Shown here: in pieces, positions 48,110 through 57,389 of the stretch | How the letters are laid out: each line of letters starts with the position of its first letter | Numbering within the stretch: the stretch's first letter is position 1 | Origin: Deltaproteobacteria bacterium | Lineage (GTDB): Bacteria; Desulfobacterota; Desulfobaccia; Desulfobaccales; 0-14-0-80-60-11 | Direction of reading: 5' to 3' | Assembly (NCBI GenBank): GCA_021813445.1 | Contig: JAKAKP010000072.1 | Location: forward strand, 1-64,000 | DNA: 64,000 nt | Notes under the pieces: model-generated | What the model saw: only the letters and a program-made list of their open reading frames with translations | Database searches by the model: none | What the model was told of the DNA's origin: nothing | Position numbers and translations under genes: made by a program

Positions 48110-49389
48110 TATTAAACGATCTCCTGGGCCACATTCTGCTCCGGACGGAGATGATGACAGCGGGGTCGAACGCCTTTACCGCCGATGAGGTGGCCGGGTG
48201 GCCGGAGGGGACGCTGGATTTCTTCGTCTGGCAACGGCTGCTCTCCCCTGGCACGCCGGCCCAACAGGTGGTATGCGACGGCTGTGAAGAAGGCTGCTTC
48301 ATGCCGGTGGAGGTTCCCCCGGCAGAAACACCTCTATCCACGGCTCCTTTCATCATCTGCAACCAGCGGGATGATATTGGCCGGGTGCGAGTTGACCCTG
48401 ATCGCCTCAAGCGCTGGGGGGTGGACCCGGTTCTGCTATCCAGGCTCATCTCCAAACTGCTGGGCCTCGATCAGACTCCCCAAGAACTTGTTCGCCGGCG
48501 CCTCTGGTTCCTGGGGAGGGCCAACCTGCCAGGGGGCTCGCCCGAGGTCTTTCTCGCCCGAGGGCTTAGCTGGACGGATGCCGGGGAGATCTTCGGCCAT
48601 AACCGAGACCTCCGAGAGAGCAGCTCTCCTTTGATATTCGCCCCCGGCAAATCGTCCAACGGTTTTTTACCGAAGGCCACCCTGGTTTCGCTCGATCGGC
48701 TTCTCAGCATTCGGAAAGACCAGTTGGCTCTGGACCTCGAAGCAATAAACAGAGTCATCGCCACAAAATCAAAAACTGAATCTTTTACTGGCAACGTCTT
48801 CCAGAAGACCGGCCAGTTCTGGACCATCTCCTACGATGGCCGCACCTTGCGGCTCAAAGACAGCAAGGGCCTCCAATTCCTTCACTTTTTGTTGGCTCAT
48901 CCGGGTGAAGAGTTTCACGCTCAACGGTTACTCGCTGAAGTCGAGGGAAATGCTTCGGGCCACGGCGACACTTCCACGACTATGGAGCGGCAATTCCTGA
49001 ATGATGGCCTTAATGTCTCTTCTCTCGGCGATGCCGGGCCGGTATTGGATGATCAGGCCAGGAAAGCATATAAGCAGCGGCTCGACGATCTCGCTGCAGA
49101 ACTGGAAGAAGCCCGGGAGTTTAACGAATATGAGAGGGCTGAACGTTTCGAAGGTGAGATGGAGGCGCTGACCAAAGAACTTGCCGCCGCCTATGGTCTC
49201 GGCGGTCGCCCCCGGAAGCTGGCCGATCCGGATGAGAAGGCCAGGAAGACCATATCGAAGGCCATCGGCCGCGCCCTCAAGCATATCAAGGAAAATGACG
49301 AAAACCTCTGGCGCCACCTGCAAAATGCGCTGTCCCTGGGACTGTTCCCCACCTACAAACCCCACCCTCCGGTGATCTGGATCATTTAA
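48106..49389 (+). CDS. Hypothetical protein with possible Zn-Cys motif and C-terminal winged-helix-like segment (module gene 2)
   Basis: VVCDGCEEGCFMPVEV; GRTLRLKDSKGLQFLHFLLAHPGEEFHAQRLL. Confidence 0.8.
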   Translation: MILNDLLGHILLRTEMMTAGSNAFTADEVAGWPEGTLDFFVWQRLLSPGTPAQQVVCDGCEEGCFMPVEVPPAETPLSTAPFIICNQRDDIGRVRVDPDRLKRWGVDPVLLSRLISKLLGLDQTPQELVRRRLWFLGRANLPGGSPEVFLARGLSWTDAGEIFGHNRDLRESSSPLIFAPGKSSNGFLPKATLVSLDRLLSIRKDQLALDLEAINRVIATKSKTESFTGNVFQKTGQFWTISYDGRTLRLKDSKGLQFLHFLLAHPGEEFHAQRLLAEVEGNASGHGDTSTTMERQFLNDGLNVSSLGDAGPVLDDQARKAYKQRLDDLAAELEEAREFNEYERAERFEGEMEALTKELAAAYGLGGRPRKLADPDEKARKTISKAIGRALKHIKENDENLWRHLQNALSLGLFPTYKPHPPVIWII

Positions 49390-49415
49390 TTTCATAATTT
49401 TCACTTTTTTTCTTT

Positions 49416-49486
49416 CGCGACGCGTTTTGTCGCGAACGCGACACGTTTTGTCGCGCCTTACTCGTTAGAGAGTAATCGAGTAAGGC
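49416..49486. promoter_or_regulatory. Cluster of dyads at element left edge
   Basis: CGCGAC-GCGTTTT-GTCGCG (49416-49434), CGCGAC-ACGTTTT-GTCGCG (49437-49455), GCCTTACTCG...CGAGTAAGGC (49455-49486). Confidence 0.8.
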
Positions 49487-49593
49487 CCGGCAGCCAATAA
49501 ATCAGGCTTAAATGTCCGTTGGACGTTAAGTGGCCTCTGGGAGAGCCTTTGCCGGGCCGCCTCTCAGAGGCCTTTCTTTTGGGGACCGGCTAC

Positions 49594-49794
49594 GTGAAAG
49601 AAGAGCACCCTGACGATTTTATCGAAGAAACCCGGGCTTTTTGGAGTAAGCGCACTGGGAAGACCTTCTCCCGGGAAGATGCCAGGGAAATGATAGCCAA
49701 TATATCCGGATTTTTCAGGGTTCTGGCTGAATGGGACAGGAAGGCGCGGATGGAAGAAGCTGCCGAATCAGAAGGTTCCGATGAGGCCCGATAA
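49594..49794 (+). CDS. Small mobile-element protein
   Basis: VKEEHPDDFIEETRAFWSKRTGKTFSREDAREMIANISGFFRVLAEWDRKAR; ORF open to 49519, GTG start inferred. Confidence 0.6.
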   Translation: MKEEHPDDFIEETRAFWSKRTGKTFSREDAREMIANISGFFRVLAEWDRKARMEEAAESEGSDEAR

Positions 49795-51471
49795 ATGCTG
49801 ATCCCGGTTATTCCCATAGCCTCAGGCAAGAAAGGGCCGCCTTTCGTCAAGGATTGGCCGCACGCCTCCTTGGAAGCCCTGGAAGAGGCCATGGAAAAGT
49901 ACTCGGGATGCAATCTGGCCCTGAGGCTTGACCGGTACCTGGCCCTCGATCCGGATGACCAGGAGGCCGCAAAGTTCCTGGTGAAGCTGGAAAGGGAGGG
50001 GAAGCTCCCTCCCACCGTGGCCTGGGAGACCTGGCGGGGCATGATCATCCGGTTGTACCGACGCCCTGACGGGCTGGAGCCGGTCAAGCCTAACGGCTCC
50101 GGGATGAAACTGGAAATCCGCACCAGCCCGGGCCAGTACGTGCTCATCCCCGACAGCATCGTCAACGGCAAGAAGTACCGCTGGCTGCCCAACGCGGGGC
50201 CGGCGGGCATCGAAGTGGCGGAATTGCCCGAGGCGACCCTCAGTTTCATCAGAGGTGTCCTGGTCCGGCACGGTGAAGCGAAACCGACGTCTTCTACATC
50301 AGCTTCGCCCTGGGCTGAACTTTGGCAGGGTCTGCCCAAGGGCAGCCGAAACAATGCCGCGGCCAAGCTGGCCGGCCGTCTCCTGGGGCGGGGGATTAGT
50401 GGCGATGAGGCCCTGGAAATCCTGCGGGCCTGGAACGCCAATAACAATCCGCCGCTTGCGGAAGCGGAGCTGGTTCGCACCCTCCAGTCCATTGCCAAGG
50501 CGGAAGAGCGCAAGGGGAAAAAAGACGATGTCCCCATGGTCCTGACCGCCACCCAGTTGCTCGCCCGGACCCTGCAAAAACCCCCGGAGATCATCGGCGA
50601 AGGGATTTTCCCCGAGGGCACCGGCATGATCGTCACCGGGGAAAGCGGGGTCGGCAAGTCGCTGTTGACCCTGGAGATGGCGGTGCGGCTCAGCCACGGC
50701 ATCGAGTTGTGGGGCCTGGAGGTTCCCCGCCCCCGCCGGATTTTGATGGTGCAGTCCGAAAACCCGCTGCACTCCGTGCAATTCCGGCTGCGCCGCATCC
50801 TCGTCGGCCTGGAAGTCCAGGGAGCTCCCAATGTCATGCTGGTGGACCCGGCCTTCAGAATCGACCTGGCCAACCGCAAGAGCCTCCAAGACCTGAAAAC
50901 CATCCTGGAAAATAGCCGGGCGGAGGTGGCGATCCTCGATCCTTTGAGCTCATACCACCGCACCAACGAAAACGACAACGTGGCCATGCGGGGGCTTCTG
51001 GACAATCTCACGCATCTGTCCCGGCTGACCGGCTGCGCCTGGATCGTGGTGCACCATCACGGCAAACCCCAAGACGGCACCCGCGATATCTGGCAGTACC
51101 GAGGGGCTTCCAGTATCAGGGATTGGGCCGACACCATGATCGCGCTAATGAACAAAAAGGGGATGGATAAGCAGATTCTGCGGCTCATGCGGTTCGACAA
51201 GATCAGGAACGGCCCGGACCGCCCGGCCATCCTGCTGGACCGGAACCAGAACTTCATCCACTGGCCGACCCAGGAAGACGTCCTGGTGCCCCACACCCTG
51301 GTGGTGGCCACCCTGGAAGAGATGGGCGGCGAGGCCAAGAGCCAACGGGCCTTGAGTGAAGAGATCAGCAAACGCGCCGGTTGCAGCCTGTCCACGGCCA
51401 GGCGCGGCGTAGAAAACGCCATGAACACCTGGATTGTGCTCAAAGGCGGGAAGGTCTTGATTAAACAATGA
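49795..51471 (+). CDS. Primase/polymerase-like N-terminus plus RepA/RecA-like (AAA_25) helicase
   Basis: KDWPHASLEALEEAMEKYSGCNLALRLDRYLALDPDD; Walker A GMIVTGESGVGKSLLTLEMA; AILDPLSSYHRTNENDN. Confidence 0.85.
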   Translation: MLIPVIPIASGKKGPPFVKDWPHASLEALEEAMEKYSGCNLALRLDRYLALDPDDQEAAKFLVKLEREGKLPPTVAWETWRGMIIRLYRRPDGLEPVKPNGSGMKLEIRTSPGQYVLIPDSIVNGKKYRWLPNAGPAGIEVAELPEATLSFIRGVLVRHGEAKPTSSTSASPWAELWQGLPKGSRNNAAAKLAGRLLGRGISGDEALEILRAWNANNNPPLAEAELVRTLQSIAKAEERKGKKDDVPMVLTATQLLARTLQKPPEIIGEGIFPEGTGMIVTGESGVGKSLLTLEMAVRLSHGIELWGLEVPRPRRILMVQSENPLHSVQFRLRRILVGLEVQGAPNVMLVDPAFRIDLANRKSLQDLKTILENSRAEVAILDPLSSYHRTNENDNVAMRGLLDNLTHLSRLTGCAWIVVHHHGKPQDGTRDIWQYRGASSIRDWADTMIALMNKKGMDKQILRLMRFDKIRNGPDRPAILLDRNQNFIHWPTQEDVLVPHTLVVATLEEMGGEAKSQRALSEEISKRAGCSLSTARRGVENAMNTWIVLKGGKVLIKQ

Positions 51472-51482
51472 AAACGGAACAG

Positions 51483-51787
51483 TGGCTCAGGAATGGAAAA
51501 CTGGCTCATGGCTCCGAGAGCCAGGGAAAGTATGCAATTTCATTGGATAAACCGGTAATTGCCGGGAAATCTGGTTCACCGGTAAATGAGCCAAACCCGA
51601 AAGTGGCTCATTGGCTCATGAGCCATTTTTTGGCTCACGGTCAAATGAGCCACGCAAGTATTGAATATCTCGGAAGATTCCGGGTGGCTCACGGGTTTTC
51701 TGGCTCACGGCCAAATGAGCCAAGGAAAATCAACTACTTAGGGGTGGCTCAGGTCCTCCCTATATATAGGGCTATATATATGAGCCA
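51483..51787. repeat. Array of 13 TGGCTCA/TGAGCCA heptamers (putative iterons)
   Basis: TGGCTCA at 51483, 51502, 51604, 51612, 51631, 51685, 51701, 51745; TGAGCCA at 51587, 51619, 51646, 51716, 51781. Confidence 0.88.
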
Positions 51788-52010
51788 CTATCAGGGAAGC
51801 CATGGTCGAACTCTACCATTGGGGGCTGGGCAAGTGGTTGAATGCCCGAACTGGACGCCCAGGGAGCCGGGGTTGTTTGAGCCACCCGGCGGGCCGGTCT
51901 GCCGTTACTACCTGGGCGGCGTGGCCTGCTCCCGGAGAGACACTTTCATGTGCGACACCGAAGGGAAGAAATCCCGGAATGCGGAGGCGAGCGATGTTGG
52001 AAAGCTTTAA
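51780..52010 (+). CDS. Small Cys-containing mobile-element protein
   Basis: ECPNWTPREPGLFEPPGGPVCRYYLGGVACSRRDTFMC. Confidence 0.55.
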   Translation: MSHYQGSHGRTLPLGAGQVVECPNWTPREPGLFEPPGGPVCRYYLGGVACSRRDTFMCDTEGKKSRNAEASDVGKL

Positions 52011-52152
52011 GCTGGCCTTCGCTGCGGGCTGGGGCGTCATAGCGGCAGGATTGTCGTTTCTCCTGCTCGTGGGGGCTTGGGACTGGCTTCAGGAACTACT
52101 GGGCAGGATCAGCCTGCTGCTGCGGCAGTCCAGGAAGGATCGGGGCCGATGA
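51994..52152 (+). CDS. Small membrane protein
   Basis: MLESFKLAFAAGWGVIAAGLSFLLLVGAWDWLQELLGRISLLLRQSRKDRGR*. Confidence 0.5.
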   Translation: MLESFKLAFAAGWGVIAAGLSFLLLVGAWDWLQELLGRISLLLRQSRKDRGR

Positions 52153-52640
52153 GAGATTGCTACCTGGGCATCGACCCCGGCATGAACGGGGGCTGGGGCA
52201 TCCTGGATGGCCGGGGTGGGCTTGTGGCCTGTGGGTCCTGGCCGGCCTGGAAGGATATCCTGGCCCATCGGGAGTTAATCAAGTCCGCGGCCATCGAGCG
52301 TATCCAGGTGCGCCAGGACACCACCAGGCAACATGCCTTCCGGCTGGCCACCCTGGTGGAGAATTTCGGGGTCTGGCAGGGACTGTGCCTGGCCTGGGAG
52401 ATTCCCGAGGTTAAGATCGTACATCCCCGGACCTGGCAGGCGCATTTCCACCTGGAGATCGGGGGGCACTTGGGCCAGGCCATGACCAAAGCCCAAATGG
52501 TGCTGGCAAAAAAAAGATTGGTGCTGGGTATGGCCCGGAGGCTGTGGCCCGAAGCGCCAATCAACCGGCAGAAGGATGATGGTATCGCCGCCGGGTTGCT
52601 GCTGGCGGAGTATCTCAAACAAACCTGGGGAAGGGTGTGA
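52149..52640 (+). CDS. RuvC/RNase H-like resolvase-type nuclease
   Basis: MRDCYLGIDPGMNGGWGILDGRGG...WEIPEVKIVHPRTWQ...DDGIAAGLLLAEYL. Confidence 0.75.
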   Translation: MRDCYLGIDPGMNGGWGILDGRGGLVACGSWPAWKDILAHRELIKSAAIERIQVRQDTTRQHAFRLATLVENFGVWQGLCLAWEIPEVKIVHPRTWQAHFHLEIGGHLGQAMTKAQMVLAKKRLVLGMARRLWPEAPINRQKDDGIAAGLLLAEYLKQTWGRV

Positions 52641-52641
52641 A

Positions 52642-52878
52642 ATGGAAGAAGAAAGCTTCATCGATCCCGGCGCCGTCAAAGAAGCAGAGGCTCTCGCCAG
52701 CCATCCCCTGAAGGTGGAGTTCTTCCGGGGCATCAAGGGCATCGCCGCCTTCTTGGAGCTACACCCGCAGACTACTTTGAGGCTGCTCAAGGCGGGGAGG
52801 ATTCCGGCCAAGAAGGACCAGTCGGGACGCTGGGTGCTGTGCAATCTGGACTACTACCTGAGCCTGAGGAAGCTATGA
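52642..52878 (+). CDS. Helix-turn-helix/excisionase-like DNA-binding protein
   Basis: GIKGIAAFLELHPQTTLRLLKAGRIPAKKDQSGRWVLCNLDYYLSL. Confidence 0.75.
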   Translation: MEEESFIDPGAVKEAEALASHPLKVEFFRGIKGIAAFLELHPQTTLRLLKAGRIPAKKDQSGRWVLCNLDYYLSLRKL

Positions 52879-53405
52879 GCGTTGATCCGAAAAATTACGC
52901 CGGGGTCCAGTGGGGGCTGGGACGTCCGTCGGTCATCCTGGTGGGCAGCTATGAGCCTCTGCCTGCTGACAACCTGGTTCTGCTCCAGGAGTTTTACAAG
53001 CGCGGCGTCTATCTCCCGGAGATGGTCCGGGTGGCCCAGGAACTGGCTAAGGAATTCGGGATCAGGAAGTTTTTTTGCGACCCGTCGGAGCCCCGCTTCA
53101 TCGACCGGCTGAAGAAGGAACGCCTGTGGGCGGTTGCGGTCACCGATGAAGAGAACGCCGGGGCCAACCTGATCGCCGAACGCCTGGAAAACGCCAGGGC
53201 CAAGAGGCCTGGCAGCCTGGTGCTGTCCTGCCAGTGCCGGGAACTGATCAAAGAGTTTCAACGGGCGCACCTGCCGGAGTTTAAGCCGGACAAGCCCTAC
53301 CGGGACCGGCCGGTGCCCGTCTATAACTACGCCCTGGCCGCCCTGCGGTTCATGGTCCTGGGATTATCCTACGAGGCCACGCCAAGGGTGCGCTGGCTGG
53401 CATGA
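52875..53405 (+). CDS. Terminase large-subunit nuclease-domain-like protein (stand-alone, first copy)
   Basis: YAGVQWGLGRPSVILVGSYEPL...FFCDPSEPRFIDRLKKERLWAVAVTDEEN...YNYALAALRFMV. Confidence 0.6.
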   Translation: MSVDPKNYAGVQWGLGRPSVILVGSYEPLPADNLVLLQEFYKRGVYLPEMVRVAQELAKEFGIRKFFCDPSEPRFIDRLKKERLWAVAVTDEENAGANLIAERLENARAKRPGSLVLSCQCRELIKEFQRAHLPEFKPDKPYRDRPVPVYNYALAALRFMVLGLSYEATPRVRWLA

Positions 53406-53415
53406 TGGAGGAACG

Positions 53416-53778
53416 ATGTTGAACAGAGTGATGTTGATCGGCCACCTGGGAGGTGACCCGGAGGTCCGCTACACCGCCAGCGGCAAGCCGGTGGCCAACT
53501 TCAGCCTGGCCACCACCGAGAGGTTCACCGACAAGACTTCGGGAGAGCGCCGGGAAGAGACCCAGTGGCACCGGATCGTGGCCTGGGGGAAGCTGGCCGA
53601 GATTTGCAGCCAGTACCTGCACAAGGGGAGCCGCATCTACTTGGAAGGCAAGCTGGTTTACCGGAAGTGGGAGGACAACTCCGGGGTGAGCCGCACTTCC
53701 GCCGATATCCGCCTGGATTCCCTGGTGATGCTGGATAACAAGCGGGCAGAAGGCTCCGCAGATGACGTGCCGTTTTAA
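53416..53778 (+). CDS. ssb: Single-stranded DNA-binding protein
   Basis: MLNRVMLIGHLGGDPEVRYTASGKPVANFSLATTERFTDKTSGERREETQWHRIVAWGKLAEI. Confidence 0.95.
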   Translation: MLNRVMLIGHLGGDPEVRYTASGKPVANFSLATTERFTDKTSGERREETQWHRIVAWGKLAEICSQYLHKGSRIYLEGKLVYRKWEDNSGVSRTSADIRLDSLVMLDNKRAEGSADDVPF

Positions 53779-53787
53779 GGAACCGAG

Positions 53788-54168
53788 ATGATTTTTACCA
53801 GCAACTTCAAGATCGCCGGGCACCTGTCCCAGGCCGTGGCCATCTCGCAGGGTATTCCCCGGGGCTGGCAGGGGCGGAGATACAAACCTCTGGCTCCGCC
53901 CTGGAGCCTGGTGAAGCTTACGGACAACGCCCAGTTCATCAAGCTTTATAAGGCCCAGGTCCTGGACCGGCTGGATGCTGCCCAGGTTCTCAGCGACCTG
54001 GGTGGAGATAACCTCATCCTCCTATGTTGGGAGGCTCCCGGGGAGTTTTGCCACCGCCGGGTGGTGGCCGCCTGGCTGCAAAAAGAGGTGGGAGTCCAGG
54101 TGGACGAGTTCAACCCCAAGCTCAAACGCCATGCTGCATGGCTGCGAGAAATACAAGAGAGGAGATAG
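53788..54168 (+). CDS. DUF488-like protein
   Basis: LILLCWEAPGEFCHRRVVAAWL. Confidence 0.7.
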   Translation: MIFTSNFKIAGHLSQAVAISQGIPRGWQGRRYKPLAPPWSLVKLTDNAQFIKLYKAQVLDRLDAAQVLSDLGGDNLILLCWEAPGEFCHRRVVAAWLQKEVGVQVDEFNPKLKRHAAWLREIQERR

Positions 54169-54171
54169 ACG

Positions 54172-54438
54172 ATGCTTGAAATGACTGATCAAAAATACGC
54201 CGCCGAGATGCGCTGCAAGGTGGCCATCAACCGGCCGGGCGTGGAGGCGCCCGAACTGAAACCGGCCCGCTTGCACGTGGCTGCCCATGACGGCCAAGTG
54301 GATCTCAGCCTGGCCATCGGCGACGGCACCGCGGCAGACGCGGCCGGCCTGGGAGAAATCGAAATCAGCTTTGCCCCGGAAGGCTTGAAGCTGCTCCAGA
54401 CCGCCCTGAAGAAGGCGGGAGCGGCGTTGAAGAAATAG
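54172..54438 (+). CDS. Hypothetical protein
   Basis: 88 aa ORF in a tight operon. Confidence 0.6.
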   Translation: MLEMTDQKYAAEMRCKVAINRPGVEAPELKPARLHVAAHDGQVDLSLAIGDGTAADAAGLGEIEISFAPEGLKLLQTALKKAGAALKK

Positions 54439-54439
54439 C

Positions 54440-55738
54440 ATGAGCTTCGTTGGCTCCATAAACGCCGAAACCCGCCGCTGGCTGGGCAACCAGGGCCATG
54501 CCTTCGATGGCCGGGAGGTCTACGTGGGCTGCTCCGGGGCTTTCACTGTGGAGCAGATTCTCTCCCGGTATGCTCCCAAGGCCAGGATTTGGGGGAATGA
54601 CGTTTCCCTTTACTCCTCGGTCCTGGGGGCATACCTGGCCGGGCAGAACTTCGAACTGAGAATCAAGGAAGAGGCTTTCGAATGGGCGGAATCCTCCCTT
54701 GGCGACGTGGAAGCCAAAGCCGCGACCATCATGGTGCTCCTGGAGGCCCTGAAATACGAGAAGGCAAACAACCTCTTCAAGGCCCGGCATTGGGCCCACT
54801 ACCTGAACAACTTCGAGGGCTTCCACCAGGCCACGGTTGCCAGGCTCCGGGAACGCAAAAAGGAGGTCCGGCTGGAAGCTTACACCAGCCAGGACATCTT
54901 CGACCTTTTGGATGAGATACCCCAGGACGCGGTGGCCGTTGCTTTTCTTCCCACCTATGCCGGTGGCTACGAGCGCATGTTCAAGCGCCTGGAGGAAATC
55001 TTCGACTGGGACCGGCCTCCTTACGGGTTGATCGATGCCGAACGCAAGGCCGCCATCCTGGAGAAGATGAAGACCCGGGACTACCTCTACCTGGACGACC
55101 GGGTGGTGGAGGGCCTGCCCATGGTGGCCGTGGTGCGGAAAGCCCGGATGAAGCCGGTCTATGTCTACTCCAACATGGAGGCCTTACGCCGGGGAGTTTT
55201 GAGGCAACAGCGGCATGCCGAGTTCGTGCCCTTCACCCGTCTGTCAGATGAAGACGTAATCACCAAAGAGTCCCAGCTAACCCTGATCCCCACCAGCAAC
55301 CGGGTGGTGAACTACTATCGGGACGTGTACCTCTCCAAGGGCGTAGGCATCCCGGCAGACGGCGAGGTTCCGATGGTGGCCGCGGTGGACGGCAAGGTCT
55401 TCGGGTTCCTGATCTACTCCCGGATGCAGGGTGGGGGCGACGTGTACCTGCTGGCCGACTTCGTGGTCAACTCGGGGCGCTATCGGCGCCTGGCCAAGCT
55501 CCTGGTTCTGGTGACACAGACCAGGGAAGTACGGAAACTGCTGGAAGAGAAGTTCCTGCTGGAAATCTCCAGGTGTCGCACCATGGTCTTCACCGACAAA
55601 CCGGTGTCCATGAAGTACCGGGGCTTATATAAGCTGGCCCGGCGGGACCCGGCCAAGCTGGTCTACGAAACCGGGATGGGCATCCTGGATTTAAAAGAGG
55701 TGATCCCCTTATGGCTGAAGAAATACGAGAAGCCCTGA
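54440..55738 (+). CDS. Putative (antirestriction-type) DNA adenine methyltransferase-like protein
   Basis: VYVGCSGAFTVEQILSRYAPKARIWGNDVSLYSSVLGAYLAG; FLPTYAGGYERMFKRLEEIFDWDRPPYG. Confidence 0.55.
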   Translation: MSFVGSINAETRRWLGNQGHAFDGREVYVGCSGAFTVEQILSRYAPKARIWGNDVSLYSSVLGAYLAGQNFELRIKEEAFEWAESSLGDVEAKAATIMVLLEALKYEKANNLFKARHWAHYLNNFEGFHQATVARLRERKKEVRLEAYTSQDIFDLLDEIPQDAVAVAFLPTYAGGYERMFKRLEEIFDWDRPPYGLIDAERKAAILEKMKTRDYLYLDDRVVEGLPMVAVVRKARMKPVYVYSNMEALRRGVLRQQRHAEFVPFTRLSDEDVITKESQLTLIPTSNRVVNYYRDVYLSKGVGIPADGEVPMVAAVDGKVFGFLIYSRMQGGGDVYLLADFVVNSGRYRRLAKLLVLVTQTREVRKLLEEKFLLEISRCRTMVFTDKPVSMKYRGLYKLARRDPAKLVYETGMGILDLKEVIPLWLKKYEKP

Positions 55739-56508
55739 GCCTGCTCAACGAGAAGCTGTCGGGCCTGTTTCCTTACCGCCTGGAACTGGCGGCGCCGGAT
55801 GAACTCGGGCTCCTGGAGAAGAATGCCCGCTACATGAAGGCGGAGCAGTTCCAGAACCTGGTGGAGAACGTCAAGAAGGACGGCAACCTGTCCTCCCTGC
55901 CTCTGTGTTACCGGGAGAAAGACGGAAAGCTCCGGGTGCTTTCGGGCAACCACCGGGTCATGGCGGCCCGGCAGGCCGGGGTGGAGCAGGTCCTGGTGCT
56001 GGTGATCGCAGACGAAAAAGACGTGGACGAGCGTCTGGCCATACAGCTTTCCCACAACGCCATCGCCGGCCAGGACGACCTGGTGATCCTGAAGGATCTG
56101 TGGGAGAGCATCCAGGACGTGCAGGCCCGGATGTATGCCGGGCTGGACTCCGACACCTTGAAAGCCCTGGAAGGCATCCAGTTTGCGGCCATCAGCGAGC
56201 AGCGCCTGCGCTACAAGCTGACCAACTTCCTATTCCTGCCGGAGGAACTCCTGGATCTGGACCAGCTTCTGAAAGAGACGGCTGCGGCCTTTGCCGGGGA
56301 TGTGGTGTACCTGGCCAACCTCAACACCTATGACGCCTTCTTCGAGCTCATCGTGCGCATCAAGAAGCGCTGCCAGATCAAGAACTCCGCCGCGGCTTTT
56401 CTGAAATTGATGGAGTTGGCCAGGATCGGGCTGGAGCAACTCAAAGAAGAGGAAGCCCAGCAAGACGAAGAGGGTTCCCCAAAGGAGGTCTCCCATGGGA
56501 TGGGCTGA
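55711..56508 (+). CDS. ParB N-terminal (nuclease)-domain protein
   Basis: EQFQNLVENVKKDGNLSSLPLCYREKDGKLRVLSGNHRVMAARQAGVEQVLVLV. Confidence 0.82.
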   Translation: MAEEIREALSLLNEKLSGLFPYRLELAAPDELGLLEKNARYMKAEQFQNLVENVKKDGNLSSLPLCYREKDGKLRVLSGNHRVMAARQAGVEQVLVLVIADEKDVDERLAIQLSHNAIAGQDDLVILKDLWESIQDVQARMYAGLDSDTLKALEGIQFAAISEQRLRYKLTNFLFLPEELLDLDQLLKETAAAFAGDVVYLANLNTYDAFFELIVRIKKRCQIKNSAAAFLKLMELARIGLEQLKEEEAQQDEEGSPKEVSHGMG

Positions 56509-56884
56509 AGCGTTACTCCCCTACCGGGCTTCCGACGATCCCCAAGGCTTCCTGGGAGCGGCTCTGCTGGCCCAGGACCAGACCCTCTTCCGCCTGGCTG
56601 CCACCTGGCCCCGGGTCAAAAAGGTTCTGCCGCCCCCACCGGGGCTGGGAGAGGAGATCGACCTGGAGAAGATCTGGGAGCAGGTAAGGGTCGATTTCGA
56701 TGAGTGGGCCGAACTGGCCCAGGTGAGCACCCTGGTCGCCATCCGCGGGTTCCAGGTGTTGAAGAAGAACCTGATCATCTTTCCGCCAGATTCATTGTCC
56801 CACCAGGCCGAGGCGGTGCTCAAGAAAGAGGCGGCTGGACGATTTATGACCAAAATGGGCCTGAAAGCTGGAGACTTGAAATGA
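56495..56884 (+). CDS. Hypothetical mobile-element protein
   Basis: 129 aa ORF overlapping neighbours at both ends. Confidence 0.6.
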   Translation: MGWAEALLPYRASDDPQGFLGAALLAQDQTLFRLAATWPRVKKVLPPPPGLGEEIDLEKIWEQVRVDFDEWAELAQVSTLVAIRGFQVLKKNLIIFPPDSLSHQAEAVLKKEAAGRFMTKMGLKAGDLK

Positions 56885-57375
56885 GCCTGGATTACAACCC
56901 GTCCTTGGAGCTGCACCTCTCGGTAGACCCTGGCTACACCAACCCTTTCGCCGGGCTCTGGATTCAGCCCATTGAGCGAAACGAGCGGGTCATTGTGCTG
57001 AGAGAGTACTACCAGCGCTATCGCACTACCCCGGAGAACGGCAAGGCGATGTTAGCAATTCACCAGGAGGTTGGCTATCAACCTCTTTCCCGAGGCTGGG
57101 GCGACCCGTCTAATCCCGAACGCCTCGCCCTGCTCTCGGAAATCTTCGGGGTGAAGTTCAAGGGACCCAGGTTGCCGGTGGAGGTAGGCCAGGACCTGGT
57201 CCGCCGCTGGTTGAAGGTCCGGCCCGACGGCAGGCCTGGCCTCCTGATCCATCACCGCTGCAAAAACCTGATCCGGGAGTTGACCGGATACCTGAAACAT
57301 GAACCTGGCCAGGGTGAGCACCATGCGGTGGACGCCTTGAGATACTTTTTCGCCGGCTGGGACGGCGCCAATTAA
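56881..57375 (+). CDS. Terminase large-subunit nuclease-domain-like protein (stand-alone, second copy)
   Basis: MSLDYNPSLELHLSVDPGYTNPFAGLWIQ...GWGDPSNPERLALLSEIFGVKF...HHAVDALRYFFAG. Confidence 0.75.
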   Translation: MSLDYNPSLELHLSVDPGYTNPFAGLWIQPIERNERVIVLREYYQRYRTTPENGKAMLAIHQEVGYQPLSRGWGDPSNPERLALLSEIFGVKFKGPRLPVEVGQDLVRRWLKVRPDGRPGLLIHHRCKNLIRELTGYLKHEPGQGEHHAVDALRYFFAGWDGAN

Positions 57376-57389
57376 CAGGAGGTAACGAG

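Noticed and set aside
51468-51779. Coding region upstream of 51780 (part of ORF 51468-52010)
   Set aside because: Amino acids mirror the repeated heptamer (MSHFLAHGQMSH, RVAHGFSGSRPNEP); more likely non-coding origin DNA.
51483-51787. CRISPR array
   Set aside because: Heptamers are short, irregularly spaced and in both orientations; no 25-40 bp direct repeat with regular spacers and no cas genes.
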